Assembly: GCA_938021685.1 (NCBI GenBank)
Contig: CALIFM010000099.1
Span: forward strand, 1 to 30,316
Source of the DNA: an uncultured Gammaproteobacteria bacterium
Lineage (GTDB): Bacteria; Pseudomonadota; Gammaproteobacteria; Arenicellales; Poriferihabitantaceae
Direction: 5' to 3'
DNA length: 30,316 nucleotides
Shown: piece after piece, positions 8,763 to 16,360 of the stretch
Position numbering within the stretch: the first letter of the stretch is position 1
How the letters are laid out: every line of letters begins with the position of its first letter
Notes under the pieces: model-generated
Database searches by the model: none
What the model saw: only the letters and a program-made list of their open reading frames with translations
What the model was told of the DNA's origin: nothing
Position numbers and translations under genes: made by a program

Positions 8763-9758
8763 CTAATAAACACTCAGCACCACTTTTGGTGCAGCGCAAT
8801 CGCCAGCTAATAAGTCTTTAAATGCTTGTGCGCCATCTTGTAAGTCTTGTTCATGCACCCATTCAAGATTGCCTAAAGCGCCGCTATGCAGCTTTTCAAG
8901 CGTGCGTTTGATGTCGACCGGAGAATAGGTATAGCAGCCGATAAAGGTGATTTCTTGTAAGGTGATATAGCGAATGTCCAAGTTGCCTGCATTATCCATC
9001 AATCCAATGTGTACTACGGTGCCGCCCGGCTTGATGCTGCTGATTGCGGCATTTCGAGTGTGTTCGCCGCCGACAGCATCAAATACGATGTCGTAATGGT
9101 CTTCGATGGCGGGGTTTGCGATGGGGTCAAACACTTCGATATTAGTGTACTTTTCAATGGTGGCGCGGCGTAGTGGATTAGTTTCAGCAATTTGTACATT
9201 TACCACACCTTTGTCTTGCAGCAGCAGGGCGGTAAGCAAACCCACTGAACCACCGCCGATAACCAAAGTATGCGCTTCGCTGATTGGCCGTGTGAGGCTG
9301 CGCTCGGCCAGTAAAATGGCATGCAGGCCAGTGGCGCCAGGCTCAGTCAGCGCCGCTTTTTGTGCGCTCATACCATCTGGAATCTCAACTAGGTTACATG
9401 AAGGAATCGCAATGCGCTCGGCAAACGCGCCGGGCCGGTACATGCCGATCAAGTCGCGCTGCGTACAAAGGTTTTGCTGGCCATTTAAGCAACTGTCGCA
9501 AGCGCCGCAAGTAATTAGTGGGTTGAGTACCACGCGCTTGCCAGTGAGCGGGCCCTCAACTACTTTGCCGACGGCCTCGTGGCCTAAGATCAGCGGTGGC
9601 ACACGGCGTGCATCGTGGCCTAGGTAAGCGTGCATGTCCGAGCCGCAAATGCCCACGGCTTCAATTTGCACAATTGACTCATCGCTTTGCGTTAGCACGG
9701 GCTCTGGCTCGTCGCGGTAAGTCATCTCTTCGTTGGCAGTATATACAAGCGCTTTCAT
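8763..9758 (-). CDS. hpsP: Zinc-dependent alcohol dehydrogenase, probable DHPS 2-dehydrogenase (HpsP-like)
   Basis: 331 residues, medium-chain dehydrogenase/reductase family. Catalytic zinc ligands are Cys38 (GICGSD) and the His60-Glu61 pair (GHE); the structural zinc set is Cys84, Cys87, Cys90 and Cys98; the NAD loop is GGGSVG at 168-173. In DHPS degraders two C2 dehydrogenases, HpsO and HpsP, interconvert the enantiomers through the 2-keto form so that HpsN receives its preferred isomer. The gene order hpsN, SDR, MDR here supports that role. Which letter and which stereospecificity belongs to this protein is taken from gene order, not from the sequence. Confidence 0.75.
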   Translation of the reverse strand: MKALVYTANEEMTYRDEPEPVLTQSDESIVQIEAVGICGSDMHAYLGHDARRVPPLILGHEAVGKVVEGPLTGKRVVLNPLITCGACDSCLNGQQNLCTQRDLIGMYRPGAFAERIAIPSCNLVEIPDGMSAQKAALTEPGATGLHAILLAERSLTRPISEAHTLVIGGGSVGLLTALLLQDKGVVNVQIAETNPLRRATIEKYTNIEVFDPIANPAIEDHYDIVFDAVGGEHTRNAAISSIKPGGTVVHIGLMDNAGNLDIRYITLQEITFIGCYTYSPVDIKRTLEKLHSGALGNLEWVHEQDLQDGAQAFKDLLAGDCAAPKVVLSVY

Positions 9759-9798
9759 AGGTACTGAAGCGGCAAGGCCGCTGCATTAGATTGGGTTG

Positions 9799-10566
9799 TC
9801 ATTTGGCGGTAAAGCCGCCGTCTACGTATAAGGTTTGGCCAGTAACATAATCGCTGGCTTTAGATGCAAAGAATAAAGTAGGACCACGTAAATCTTCTAG
9901 CTCGCCGTTACGGCCTATAGCCGTTTGTGTTGCAGCCCAGTTGGCGGTATTTTCATCACCGAATACGGGTGCGGTGAGTTCTGTAGGGAAAAACCCCGGT
10001 GCAATTGCATTGCAAGTGATGCCTTGATTTGACCAGGCTTCGGCCATCGCGCGAGTAAGCTGGCAGATTCCACTTTTGGAGGCGCCATATGGTAAACCGT
10101 TGGTAAAGGCACGACTCGATTGCAAGGAGGCGATGTTGATCACCTTACCCCAGCCACGGCTTTGCATGTCTTTAACCAGCGCGCGGGTGAAAAAAAACGG
10201 TGTAGCTAAATTCAAATTAAGCGTCTGATCCCAACTTTCAAGGCTGACCTCATCTACTGCTTCGCGCAAGTTGATGCCGGCGGCATTGATGACGCCATCG
10301 GCGCGCCCAGCTAGCTTTAGGCAATCGTTAGCCACATCGTCTAGCGTGCTACGTTCGCCAAGGTCAGCCGCTAGTGCGCTGAACCTGCCGCCATTTTCTG
10401 TGATGGTATTGGCAAGTGCGTTAAGGCGGCCAGCACGCCGGGCAATGCCTATTACATGGGCGCCGGCTTCAGATAAAAACCCTGCCATCGCTGCGCCAAT
10501 TCCAGAACTGGCGCCGGTGACGATAAAAGCACGGTCTGAAAGGTCAAAAAGCGTTTGATCTGCCAT
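9799..10566 (-). CDS. hpsO: Short-chain dehydrogenase, probable DHPS 2-dehydrogenase (HpsO-like)
   Basis: 255 residues, classical SDR. The cofactor loop TGASSGIG is at 17-24, NAAG at about 94-97, the catalytic set is Ser147, Tyr160 and Lys164 (YGASK), and the C-terminus ends in YVTGQTLYVDGGFTAK, the usual SDR close. Asp or Arg following the second strand (ARRAGR) suggests NAD(P) choice is open. Paired with the zinc dehydrogenase immediately downstream (40-base gap), it fits the two opposite C2 dehydrogenases that epimerise DHPS. Generic SDR similarity alone would not show the substrate; the assignment depends on HpsN next door. Confidence 0.75.
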   Translation of the reverse strand: MADQTLFDLSDRAFIVTGASSGIGAAMAGFLSEAGAHVIGIARRAGRLNALANTITENGGRFSALAADLGERSTLDDVANDCLKLAGRADGVINAAGINLREAVDEVSLESWDQTLNLNLATPFFFTRALVKDMQSRGWGKVINIASLQSSRAFTNGLPYGASKSGICQLTRAMAEAWSNQGITCNAIAPGFFPTELTAPVFGDENTANWAATQTAIGRNGELEDLRGPTLFFASKASDYVTGQTLYVDGGFTAK

Positions 10567-10611
10567 GTCTGCGACCGTTAAACCCTTTCCTATGCTGGAA
10601 CTAGTAATAGT

Positions 10612-11925
10612 TTATGCTGATTCACTATAGTCCAGTTCAAACTCTTGACCAGGGAAATACTTATGCAAACGGTCATCGCCGGTCAGCGCGTGACCTTCCA
10701 TGCCTTCCGACCGCGAGATGCGTGCGGTGGCCGCGCCCACGCTCAAGTTGGCTTCTTCAGTCATACGTTGCCAAGTTAGGGTCTTAATGAATTTACCTAC
10801 ACTGAGGCCACCTGTATAGCGCGCTGAGCCCTTAGTTGGCAGAATGTGATTGGTGCCGGAACACTTATCGCCGTAGGCAACCGTAGTTTCTTCACCCAAG
10901 AATAGTGAGCCGTAATTACTGAGACTTGCAAGCCACCAGTCAAGGTCACTGCATTGCACTTCAAGATGCTCAGGTGCATATTGGTCGCTGACTTCAACGG
11001 CCTCTTCTCGGCTGTCCACCACCACCACTTCACCGTAATCAGCCCAAGCAGTTCGCGCGGTAGAGCGGTTTGGTTCAGCCATACGTTCGACATAATGCGG
11101 GATGCGCTTGATTACGTCGTTGGCTAATTTCTCGCTGTTGGTTACTAGCCATGCGGGCGAATCTAAACCATGCTCAGCTTGACCGATTAAGTCGGAGGCT
11201 ACGATTTCAGCATCAGCGTCTTCATCTGCGATCACTAGCACTTCAGTGGGGCCAGCGAATAAATCAATGCCTACGCGGCCATATAAGATACGCTTGGCTT
11301 CGGCCACAAATCGGTTGCCCGGGCCGACTAAGATATCGGCTTGCTTGCCAGTGAAATGACCAAAGGTCATGGCCGCAATGCCTTGTACGCCCCCTAAAGC
11401 CAAGATAGTATCTGCGCCGGAATAATTGGCGGCATATAAAATAGCGGGGTGCACGCCGCGATCAGCGTGGGTAGGGGAGCAAGCGATCACATTTTTGACG
11501 CCTGCTACTTTAGCTGTGGCTACGCTCATAATGGCTGAGGCGATATGGGCATAGCGCCCACCAGGGATGTAGCAACCGGCTGTTTGCACTGGAATTAAAC
11601 GCTGCCCAGCAAATAAACCAGGTGATAGCTCGGTTTCAAATTCGGTCATGCTTGCAAGCTGACCTTGGGCAAATTTAGAAACGCGCTCATGCGAAAAGGC
11701 AATGTCGTCGCGTTGCTTTTGGGTCAGTTGTTCACCAGCAGCTTCAATTTCACTTTTGGGCACAATAATGTCTTTCTCCCAACCATCAAGCTTCTTGGCG
11801 TATTCACGGGTTTTCGCTTCACCCTCTTGCTCAATTTCACGCAACATGGTTTCAACAATCTCACGCGTATCATTCTCACCGGTTGCAGGTGTTTTACTTG
11901 CCTTCTTTATGTATTTAACAGCCAT
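10612..11925 (-). CDS. hpsN: Sulfopropanediol 3-dehydrogenase (histidinol-dehydrogenase family)
   Basis: 437 residues. Oxidises (R)-2,3-dihydroxypropane-1-sulfonate with two NAD+ to (R)-sulfolactate through the aldehyde. The full histidinol dehydrogenase machinery is visible: zinc ligands Gln249, His252, Asp353 and His412, and the catalytic pair Glu319-His320 in APEHLE. It begins MAVKYIKKASK, as TRAP-linked HpsN proteins do, and lies in a cluster with a TRAP transporter, two C2 dehydrogenases and a GntR regulator but no other histidine-biosynthesis gene, which argues against biosynthetic HisD. The gap to the upstream permease gene is 28 bases, so it is probably cotranscribed with the transporter. 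Confidence 0.88.
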   Translation of the reverse strand: MAVKYIKKASKTPATGENDTREIVETMLREIEQEGEAKTREYAKKLDGWEKDIIVPKSEIEAAGEQLTQKQRDDIAFSHERVSKFAQGQLASMTEFETELSPGLFAGQRLIPVQTAGCYIPGGRYAHIASAIMSVATAKVAGVKNVIACSPTHADRGVHPAILYAANYSGADTILALGGVQGIAAMTFGHFTGKQADILVGPGNRFVAEAKRILYGRVGIDLFAGPTEVLVIADEDADAEIVASDLIGQAEHGLDSPAWLVTNSEKLANDVIKRIPHYVERMAEPNRSTARTAWADYGEVVVVDSREEAVEVSDQYAPEHLEVQCSDLDWWLASLSNYGSLFLGEETTVAYGDKCSGTNHILPTKGSARYTGGLSVGKFIKTLTWQRMTEEANLSVGAATARISRSEGMEGHALTGDDRLHKYFPGQEFELDYSESA

Positions 11926-11953
11926 TTTGATAGTAAGTTTTAAAATTACAGTG

Positions 11954-13282
11954 TTAATTAGTGCCGTAGATTACGCCGGGTAACCACAGTACGATTTGTG
12001 GGAAGATAATGATCAAGATCAAGCCGCACAACTGCACGACCATGAATTGCATCATGCCCTTATAGATATCTTTTAAGTCCCATTCCGGCACCACCCCCTT
12101 AAGAAAATAAGCAGACAGTGCCACCGGCGGCGATAGCCATGCGGTTTGCAGGTTCACTGCAACCAAGATGCCAAACCAAGTGAGGTTAAAACCCAGCTGT
12201 TCAACTAATGGCAGGAGGATGGGAATGATGATCAGTACAATCGGCACCCACTCCAGTGGCCAGCCAAGTAAAAAAATCAGCGCCATAATGATGAACAAGA
12301 ACACCATTGGCGGTAAGTCTAAGGTGAGCATGTATTCGGTCAGCATGGTGGGCGTGCCTAAGCGGGCAAACACCGCGCCGAAGAAATTGGATGCCGCCAC
12401 TAAGAATAAGATCAATGCCGAGATTTCCAGTGTCTTAATCAGCGAATCTTTAAAGCTTTCTAGATTTAGTTTGCGGTATGCCGCCGCCAGCAATAATGAG
12501 CCAAATGCGCCCATGCCAGCTGCTTCAGTGGGCGTGGCCCAACCGAGTAAGATACTGCCTAGTGCAAAGCCTACTAATGCTGCTGGTGGCACCAAGCCCA
12601 AGGCAAATTCTTTCCATACATAGGCCATGCTGGGTGCGCGAAACTCTTCGGGTAAGGGCGGCCCAAGGGTAGGGTCGAGCTTACAGCGAATCAGGGCGTA
12701 CGCGGTATACATAAAAGCCAACATCATGCCGGGAATGATCGCTGCGGCGAATAAATCGGTCACGGGTACTTCCAAGATCGGTCCCATTACCACGAGCATG
12801 ATACTAGGCGGAATTAAGATGCCTAAGGTGCCGCCTGCTGTAATAGTGCCAGCTGCAAGTTGTACGTTATAGCCGGAACGATTCATGGTCTTGGCAGACA
12901 TGATGCCCAAGATGGTGACCGAAGCGCCCACAATGCCGGTTGCGGCTGCAAAGATGGTGGAGACAAACAATACGGCGATGTATAGCGCGCCGTTAACGCG
13001 TGACAAAGTCATTTGGATGGCGGTAAACAGCCGTTCCATCAGGCCGGCTTTTTCCATCAGGATGCCCATGAATATAAACAACGGCACCGCGGCCAGTGTT
13101 TGTTCGAGCATCACCCCTGAAAACTGAAAGGTCATCAGGTAAAAAACGATGTTGCCAAAGCCCCAGAAGCCAAACACCATGCCTAAAAAGATGAGTGTGA
13201 ACGAGATAGGGAACCCAATAAAAATCGCGAACAGCATGCAGCCGATCATTATGGCACCGATTAATTCTTGTGAAAATTCCAT
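11954..13282 (-). CDS. hpsM: TRAP transporter large permease (DctM type)
   Basis: 442 residues from ATG 13282. This start is preferred over an in-frame GTG at 13294, because AGGTGG lies 8 bases before the ATG and the GTG falls inside that Shine-Dalgarno. The protein is almost wholly hydrophobic (about 12 helices) with the DctM features TIFAAATGIVGASVTILG and GGTLGILIPPSIMLVVMG. It forms the sodium-coupled transport channel. Its ATG shares one base with the DctQ stop (TAATG), so the two are translationally coupled. The hps name rests on the adjacent hpsN; the letter assignment within hpsKLM is by convention. Confidence 0.9.
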   Translation of the reverse strand: MEFSQELIGAIMIGCMLFAIFIGFPISFTLIFLGMVFGFWGFGNIVFYLMTFQFSGVMLEQTLAAVPLFIFMGILMEKAGLMERLFTAIQMTLSRVNGALYIAVLFVSTIFAAATGIVGASVTILGIMSAKTMNRSGYNVQLAAGTITAGGTLGILIPPSIMLVVMGPILEVPVTDLFAAAIIPGMMLAFMYTAYALIRCKLDPTLGPPLPEEFRAPSMAYVWKEFALGLVPPAALVGFALGSILLGWATPTEAAGMGAFGSLLLAAAYRKLNLESFKDSLIKTLEISALILFLVAASNFFGAVFARLGTPTMLTEYMLTLDLPPMVFLFIIMALIFLLGWPLEWVPIVLIIIPILLPLVEQLGFNLTWFGILVAVNLQTAWLSPPVALSAYFLKGVVPEWDLKDIYKGMMQFMVVQLCGLILIIIFPQIVLWLPGVIYGTN

Positions 13283-13893
13283 TAGACCGGCCACCTGTTG
13301 TTTTTAATTGCGTACCAGCATTTCAAGACTTCGGAAACACCTTGAATAAGTAAAAATGTAATGCCAATGGGAATGGCACTCTTTATGGGTCCCATATGCG
13401 GCATCCACGCGGTGTCCATGCCTTTCTCACCGCGCTCCCAAGCTTCAAAGGCGTAGTCAAATGACATATATAAAAACACCAGCATGCCGGGGAAGTACAA
13501 GAATATGAAAAGTATTAAATCAACTGTGGCCTGTGTCTTAGGTTTCCAGTTTCGGTAAATGAAATCGGCGCGGATGTGCACTCCGCGTGATAGGGCATAA
13601 GCCGAACCAAGCATGAAAAATGCGCCATACATCATGCGACTGATGTCATAAGCCCACATAGTAGGCGCGATAAAAAATTTGCGCGCGATGACCTCATACA
13701 CCATGGCAAGGCACATCGGAATGAGTAAATAACTCACGATTTTGCCAACCCACAGGCTGAAAGTGTCGATGGCCGCTACGGTATGGCGTGTCCACGGTAT
13801 CATGTCTAAGGGTAATTGATCAGGGTCGGCTGCACGGCGCTCGGCAATGAGCTCGTCAGCGATCTCCAGATCTTCTATGGGTTCTTCACTCAT
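13282..13893 (-). CDS. hpsL: TRAP transporter small permease (DctQ type)
   Basis: 203 residues, longer than many DctQ proteins because of an acidic N-terminal extension (about 45 residues, rich in Glu and Asp) before the first helix. Four transmembrane segments follow, with the family's YEVIARKFF (first helix end), a SRGVHIRADF segment, and FDYAFEAWERGE. It pairs with DctM to form the membrane part of the carrier. AGGAG lies 6 bases before ATG 13893. Upstream, 199 bases separate it from the binding-protein gene and contain a GC-rich hairpin. Confidence 0.88.
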   Translation of the reverse strand: MSEEPIEDLEIADELIAERRAADPDQLPLDMIPWTRHTVAAIDTFSLWVGKIVSYLLIPMCLAMVYEVIARKFFIAPTMWAYDISRMMYGAFFMLGSAYALSRGVHIRADFIYRNWKPKTQATVDLILFIFLYFPGMLVFLYMSFDYAFEAWERGEKGMDTAWMPHMGPIKSAIPIGITFLLIQGVSEVLKCWYAIKNNRWPV

Positions 13894-14043
13894 ACGCCTC
13901 TCCTGATGGGATTTGTTTTGTTATATTTTTTTGTTAAGTAAGCCACATTAGCTTAAGCTTAAAAGCTATGTGTATGGGTTGTTATGTAAATAATAAATGC
14001 TGTGATCAAGCCATACAGATAACGATTAAATACTATAAATTGA

Positions 14044-14063
14044 TGCCCCCATTGCTGGGGGCA
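14044..14063 (-). terminator. Stem-loop between TRAP binding-protein and permease genes
   Basis: TGCCCCC (14044-14050) and GGGGGCA (14057-14063) pair perfectly over 7 bp around a 6-base loop, 30 bases past the stop of the binding-protein gene. No run of T follows, so it is more likely an RNA 3'-end stabiliser or partial attenuator than a full terminator. Such an element would let the periplasmic binding protein be made in excess of the permeases. Confidence 0.6.
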
Positions 14064-14092
14064 CCGTGGTTTTAACCTATCTTATGCCAGCA

Positions 14093-15199
14093 CTATTCTT
14101 TTTTGCTGTTAGCATAGGCCATGCCAAGCTTGGCATTGGAAGTCTGCGCGCCCGCCCAGAAAGGCACAGCGATATCAGCAAAGGCTTTTTGCGAATCCCA
14201 CACTTCTTTAAAGAAGGCGTTTTCTGCTGAGTTTTTCTCCAAAGCGGCTTTCGCTGCATTCATGTACTCTGGGAAATAGTCAGCAGGCGTGTCATGCAAT
14301 TGCACACCGTGGTTCTCGGTCAAATCCTTAAGGGCTTTGCCGTTTTCATAGATGCGGTAGCTCAATGAGCGAATCAATGAAGCATCAGCCGCCACGTTCA
14401 TCGCGTGCTGCTGGGCTTCGGTCAAGCTATCCCAAACGTCGCCATTGATGTACATGTCAGCATTAACCACCACTTGGTGCAAACCTTGCAAGTAGTAGTG
14501 CTTTAATACCTTTTGGAAACCAAATACACTATCCGGCTTTGGGCAGCACCACTCGGCTGCGTCAATCGTACCTTTTTCTAGTGCAGGTAAGATATCACCG
14601 CCGCCCATAGCTACAGAAGCAACGCCGATGTCCTTATACGTTTGGCCAGGGATGCCTGGGGGCGTACGGAAACGGTATTTGCGGAAGTCTTCCATGCTTT
14701 CGATCGGTTCTTTAAACCAACCCAAGGCTTCTGGGCCAACAGGCTGCAGCATTAGACCGTGCACATTCACGCCCATTTCGTCCCACAAACGGTTGTACAG
14801 CTCTTTGCCGCCGCCATTCATGAACCAAGAAATAAAGGCAATGTTATCAATGCCTACACCTGCACCGGCTACAGGCGAGCCAAACAGCATCGCTGCTGGG
14901 TGCTGCCCCGACCAATAGTGGGTCCATGCAAAACCGCCGTCCACAAGGCCTTTGTCTACGGCATTTAGGATGTCACGACCGCTGACGATCGCGCCATCAG
15001 GCAGTACTTCAATCACCACTTCGCCGTTGGTGAGCTTGCTCACGTTTTCGGCGAAATCTTTCACCATCACGATTTCGTCAGCTTTAGTTGGCAGTACCGA
15101 CTGTATTTTGATAGTCACTTTCTCAGCGTACGCCAGAGAGCTCATACCTAATGCGCTGGCACATAATAGGCCAGCTAGTTTTTTTAAATGAGTTTTCAT
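14093..15199 (-). CDS. hpsK: TRAP transporter periplasmic solute-binding protein (DctP type), probable DHPS binder
   Basis: 368 residues from ATG 15199. A TTG at 15205 is in frame but GAGGAG sits 7 bases before the ATG and only one base before the TTG. Signal peptide MKTHLKKLAGLLCASALGM... with probable cleavage after AYA at about residue 25. The mature protein has the DctP landmarks: FRTPPGIPGQTYKDIG with the anion-binding arginine, MGGGDILPALEKGTIDAAEW, then an unusual paired cysteine (CCPKPD) where relatives often have Gly or Pro. It delivers the substrate to DctQM. DHPS as ligand is inferred from hpsN in the same cluster. Confidence 0.88.
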   Translation of the reverse strand: MKTHLKKLAGLLCASALGMSSLAYAEKVTIKIQSVLPTKADEIVMVKDFAENVSKLTNGEVVIEVLPDGAIVSGRDILNAVDKGLVDGGFAWTHYWSGQHPAAMLFGSPVAGAGVGIDNIAFISWFMNGGGKELYNRLWDEMGVNVHGLMLQPVGPEALGWFKEPIESMEDFRKYRFRTPPGIPGQTYKDIGVASVAMGGGDILPALEKGTIDAAEWCCPKPDSVFGFQKVLKHYYLQGLHQVVVNADMYINGDVWDSLTEAQQHAMNVAADASLIRSLSYRIYENGKALKDLTENHGVQLHDTPADYFPEYMNAAKAALEKNSAENAFFKEVWDSQKAFADIAVPFWAGAQTSNAKLGMAYANSKKE

Positions 15200-15257
15200 G
15201 CTCAATCTCCTCTTTTTCAGTTGTAGATAATTAACATATCTTTAGGGTGGCCTTATT

Positions 15258-15302
15258 GCCTAACTATCTTTAGGCATGTGCTTAAAACGATGGCCGATCG
15301 TT
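15258..15302. promoter_or_regulatory. Two inverted repeats upstream of the TRAP binding-protein gene
   Basis: GCCTAA-N6-TTAGGC spans 15258-15275 and AACGAT-N5-ATCGTT spans 15286-15302, both in the 213-base gap between the GntR regulator and the TRAP operon. ATCTTTAGG also occurs twice in direct order at 15238-15246 and 15266-15274. These could be operators or leader hairpins for the transport operon. They do not resemble the large palindrome at 16218, so a common regulator is not shown. No good -10/-35 pair was found beside them. Confidence 0.4.
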
Positions 15303-15412
15303 AGAAACAAGTTTGCCCCAATGCTATAAAGTGCTTCACATGGGGAAATAGGTTAAATTTTGTCTTAATTTGGTGGTCAATAGCACCTCTAGTTAGTATT
15401 AGTTTGTTTAGT

Positions 15413-16147
15413 TTAGGACAGTCGGCTATGGTAGTGATGGTTCTGTGTTAAGCAAAAAGTCTCACGGTACTCAACCGGTGTGTCTTCTAAGTCTAGCGCA
15501 AGGCGGTGTACGCATAGTAGCGGTGTGCTTGCTTCAATATCTAGCAGTTGCGCTTGCAATGCGCTGGCAGCAACAGCATACACTTTGTCTTTTGTGCGTC
15601 TGATGATCACGCCAAAGTTTTGTTCGTATAGCTCATAAATGTTGTTCAAGATTTGCTTTTTAGTCAAATCCAGCACTGATTTAAAGCGGTTTGCACAAAT
15701 GGTCATTGTTTCATAGATAACGGGTGGTCCTGCTAAATGGCGCACCCGAGTAATGTGAATGACTTCAGTGCCAGCGGGCATCTCAAGTGCGGCTAGCTCA
15801 TGGTGTAGGCCTGTGCGTTTATCTACTGTCAGCACTTTAGTTTCAGGCAGCACCCGCCCACCTTCATTGGGTGAGATATTAAAAAAATGAAACAGCTTTA
15901 GCTCTGAATTATGACTGGCCACATACGTGCCTTTGCCTTGGCGGCGTAGTAATAAGCGGTTTTCAACCAGTGAATCAATGGCCTTACGCACTGTGCCTTG
16001 GCTGACTTCATACTCTTTTGCCAGCTCAGTTTCGCCGGGGATTCGATCGCCTGGTTGCCATTCTCCATGGTGCATACGTGCCACGATGAATGCTCTTATT
16101 TGGGCATACAGAGGAGTATCATTAAAGATGGTTTGACTGGATTTCAA
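15413..16147 (-). CDS. GntR-family regulator with UTRA domain (HutC subfamily), sulfonate cluster
   Basis: 244 residues. The N-terminal winged helix at about 12-78 contains GDRIPGETELAKEYEVSQGT and VRKAIDSLVENRLLLRRQGKGTYV, the classic GntR signature. The C-terminal UTRA domain (about 95-240) shows EVIHITRVRHLAGPPVIYE and the closing DTPVEYRE. UTRA domains sense small organic acids or phosphorylated sugars; DHPS or sulfolactate is a reasonable effector here by position. It lies at the head of the TRAP-hps operon and is divergent from the FMN dehydrogenase, with a 26-bp palindrome between them that is a good operator candidate. Autoregulation is therefore likely. Confidence 0.9.
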   Translation of the reverse strand: MKSSQTIFNDTPLYAQIRAFIVARMHHGEWQPGDRIPGETELAKEYEVSQGTVRKAIDSLVENRLLLRRQGKGTYVASHNSELKLFHFFNISPNEGGRVLPETKVLTVDKRTGLHHELAALEMPAGTEVIHITRVRHLAGPPVIYETMTICANRFKSVLDLTKKQILNNIYELYEQNFGVIIRRTKDKVYAVAASALQAQLLDIEASTPLLCVHRLALDLEDTPVEYRETFCLTQNHHYHSRLS

Positions 16148-16194
16148 CGGATCAATTAGCTCTAATTTATTATATTGCTTATTATGTTCTTGTT

Positions 16195-16223
16195 ACTGTA
16201 AAGCAAAAAATTGACTATTACAA
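16195..16223 (-). promoter_or_regulatory. Promoter for the GntR regulator
   Basis: On the minus strand TTGTAA (plus positions 16218-16223) is followed after exactly 17 bases by TACAGT (16195-16200), 48 bases before the regulator ATG. The -35 hexamer is one end of the large palindrome. Confidence 0.55.
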
Positions 16224-16243
16224 CTCTTATATAAGAGTTGTAA
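16218..16243. promoter_or_regulatory. Perfect 26-bp palindrome, probable operator of the GntR regulator
   Basis: The half-site TTACAACTCTTAT at 16218-16230 is followed directly by its exact reverse complement at 16231-16243, with no mismatch and no spacer. It lies midway between the divergent regulator and FMN-dehydrogenase genes. Both ends supply TTGTAA -35 boxes for the two outward promoters, so a bound dimer would block both. GntR/HutC-type proteins bind compact palindromes of this kind. The regulator identity is inferred from adjacency. Confidence 0.75.
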
Positions 16244-16267
16244 CTGACTATTTTATTGCCCTACAAT
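16238..16267 (+). promoter_or_regulatory. Promoter for the FMN alpha-hydroxyacid dehydrogenase
   Basis: TTGTAA at 16238-16243, the right end of the palindrome, is separated by 18 bases from TACAAT at 16262-16267. The gene starts 94 bases downstream. The spacing and hexamers fit sigma70. Confidence 0.55.
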
Positions 16268-16360
16268 GGCAGGCTTATAAACATAGCGCCTAGGGCAAGT
16301 TGTGCTCACTCGGTGCTAATTTATATATAAAGTAGGGTATCCATTAATTACGATCAAATC

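Noticed and set aside
9106..9627. 173-codon open frame on the plus strand
   Set aside because: It lies wholly opposite the zinc alcohol dehydrogenase, whose zinc ligands and NAD loop are intact; the translation has no recognisable features.
10612..11925. Biosynthetic histidinol dehydrogenase (HisD)
   Set aside because: The catalytic residues match HisD, but the gene sits among TRAP transporter genes, two alcohol dehydrogenases and a GntR regulator with no his genes, the typical setting of HpsN.
12168..12623. 151-codon open frame on the plus strand
   Set aside because: Entirely antisense to the DctM permease gene and of unnatural composition (rich in Lys, Asn, Pro and Ser), as expected for the complement of a hydrophobic protein.
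13894..14092. Independent promoter for the dctQM-hpsN genes
   Set aside because: No acceptable -35/-10 pair was found in this gap; read-through past the hairpin explains expression.
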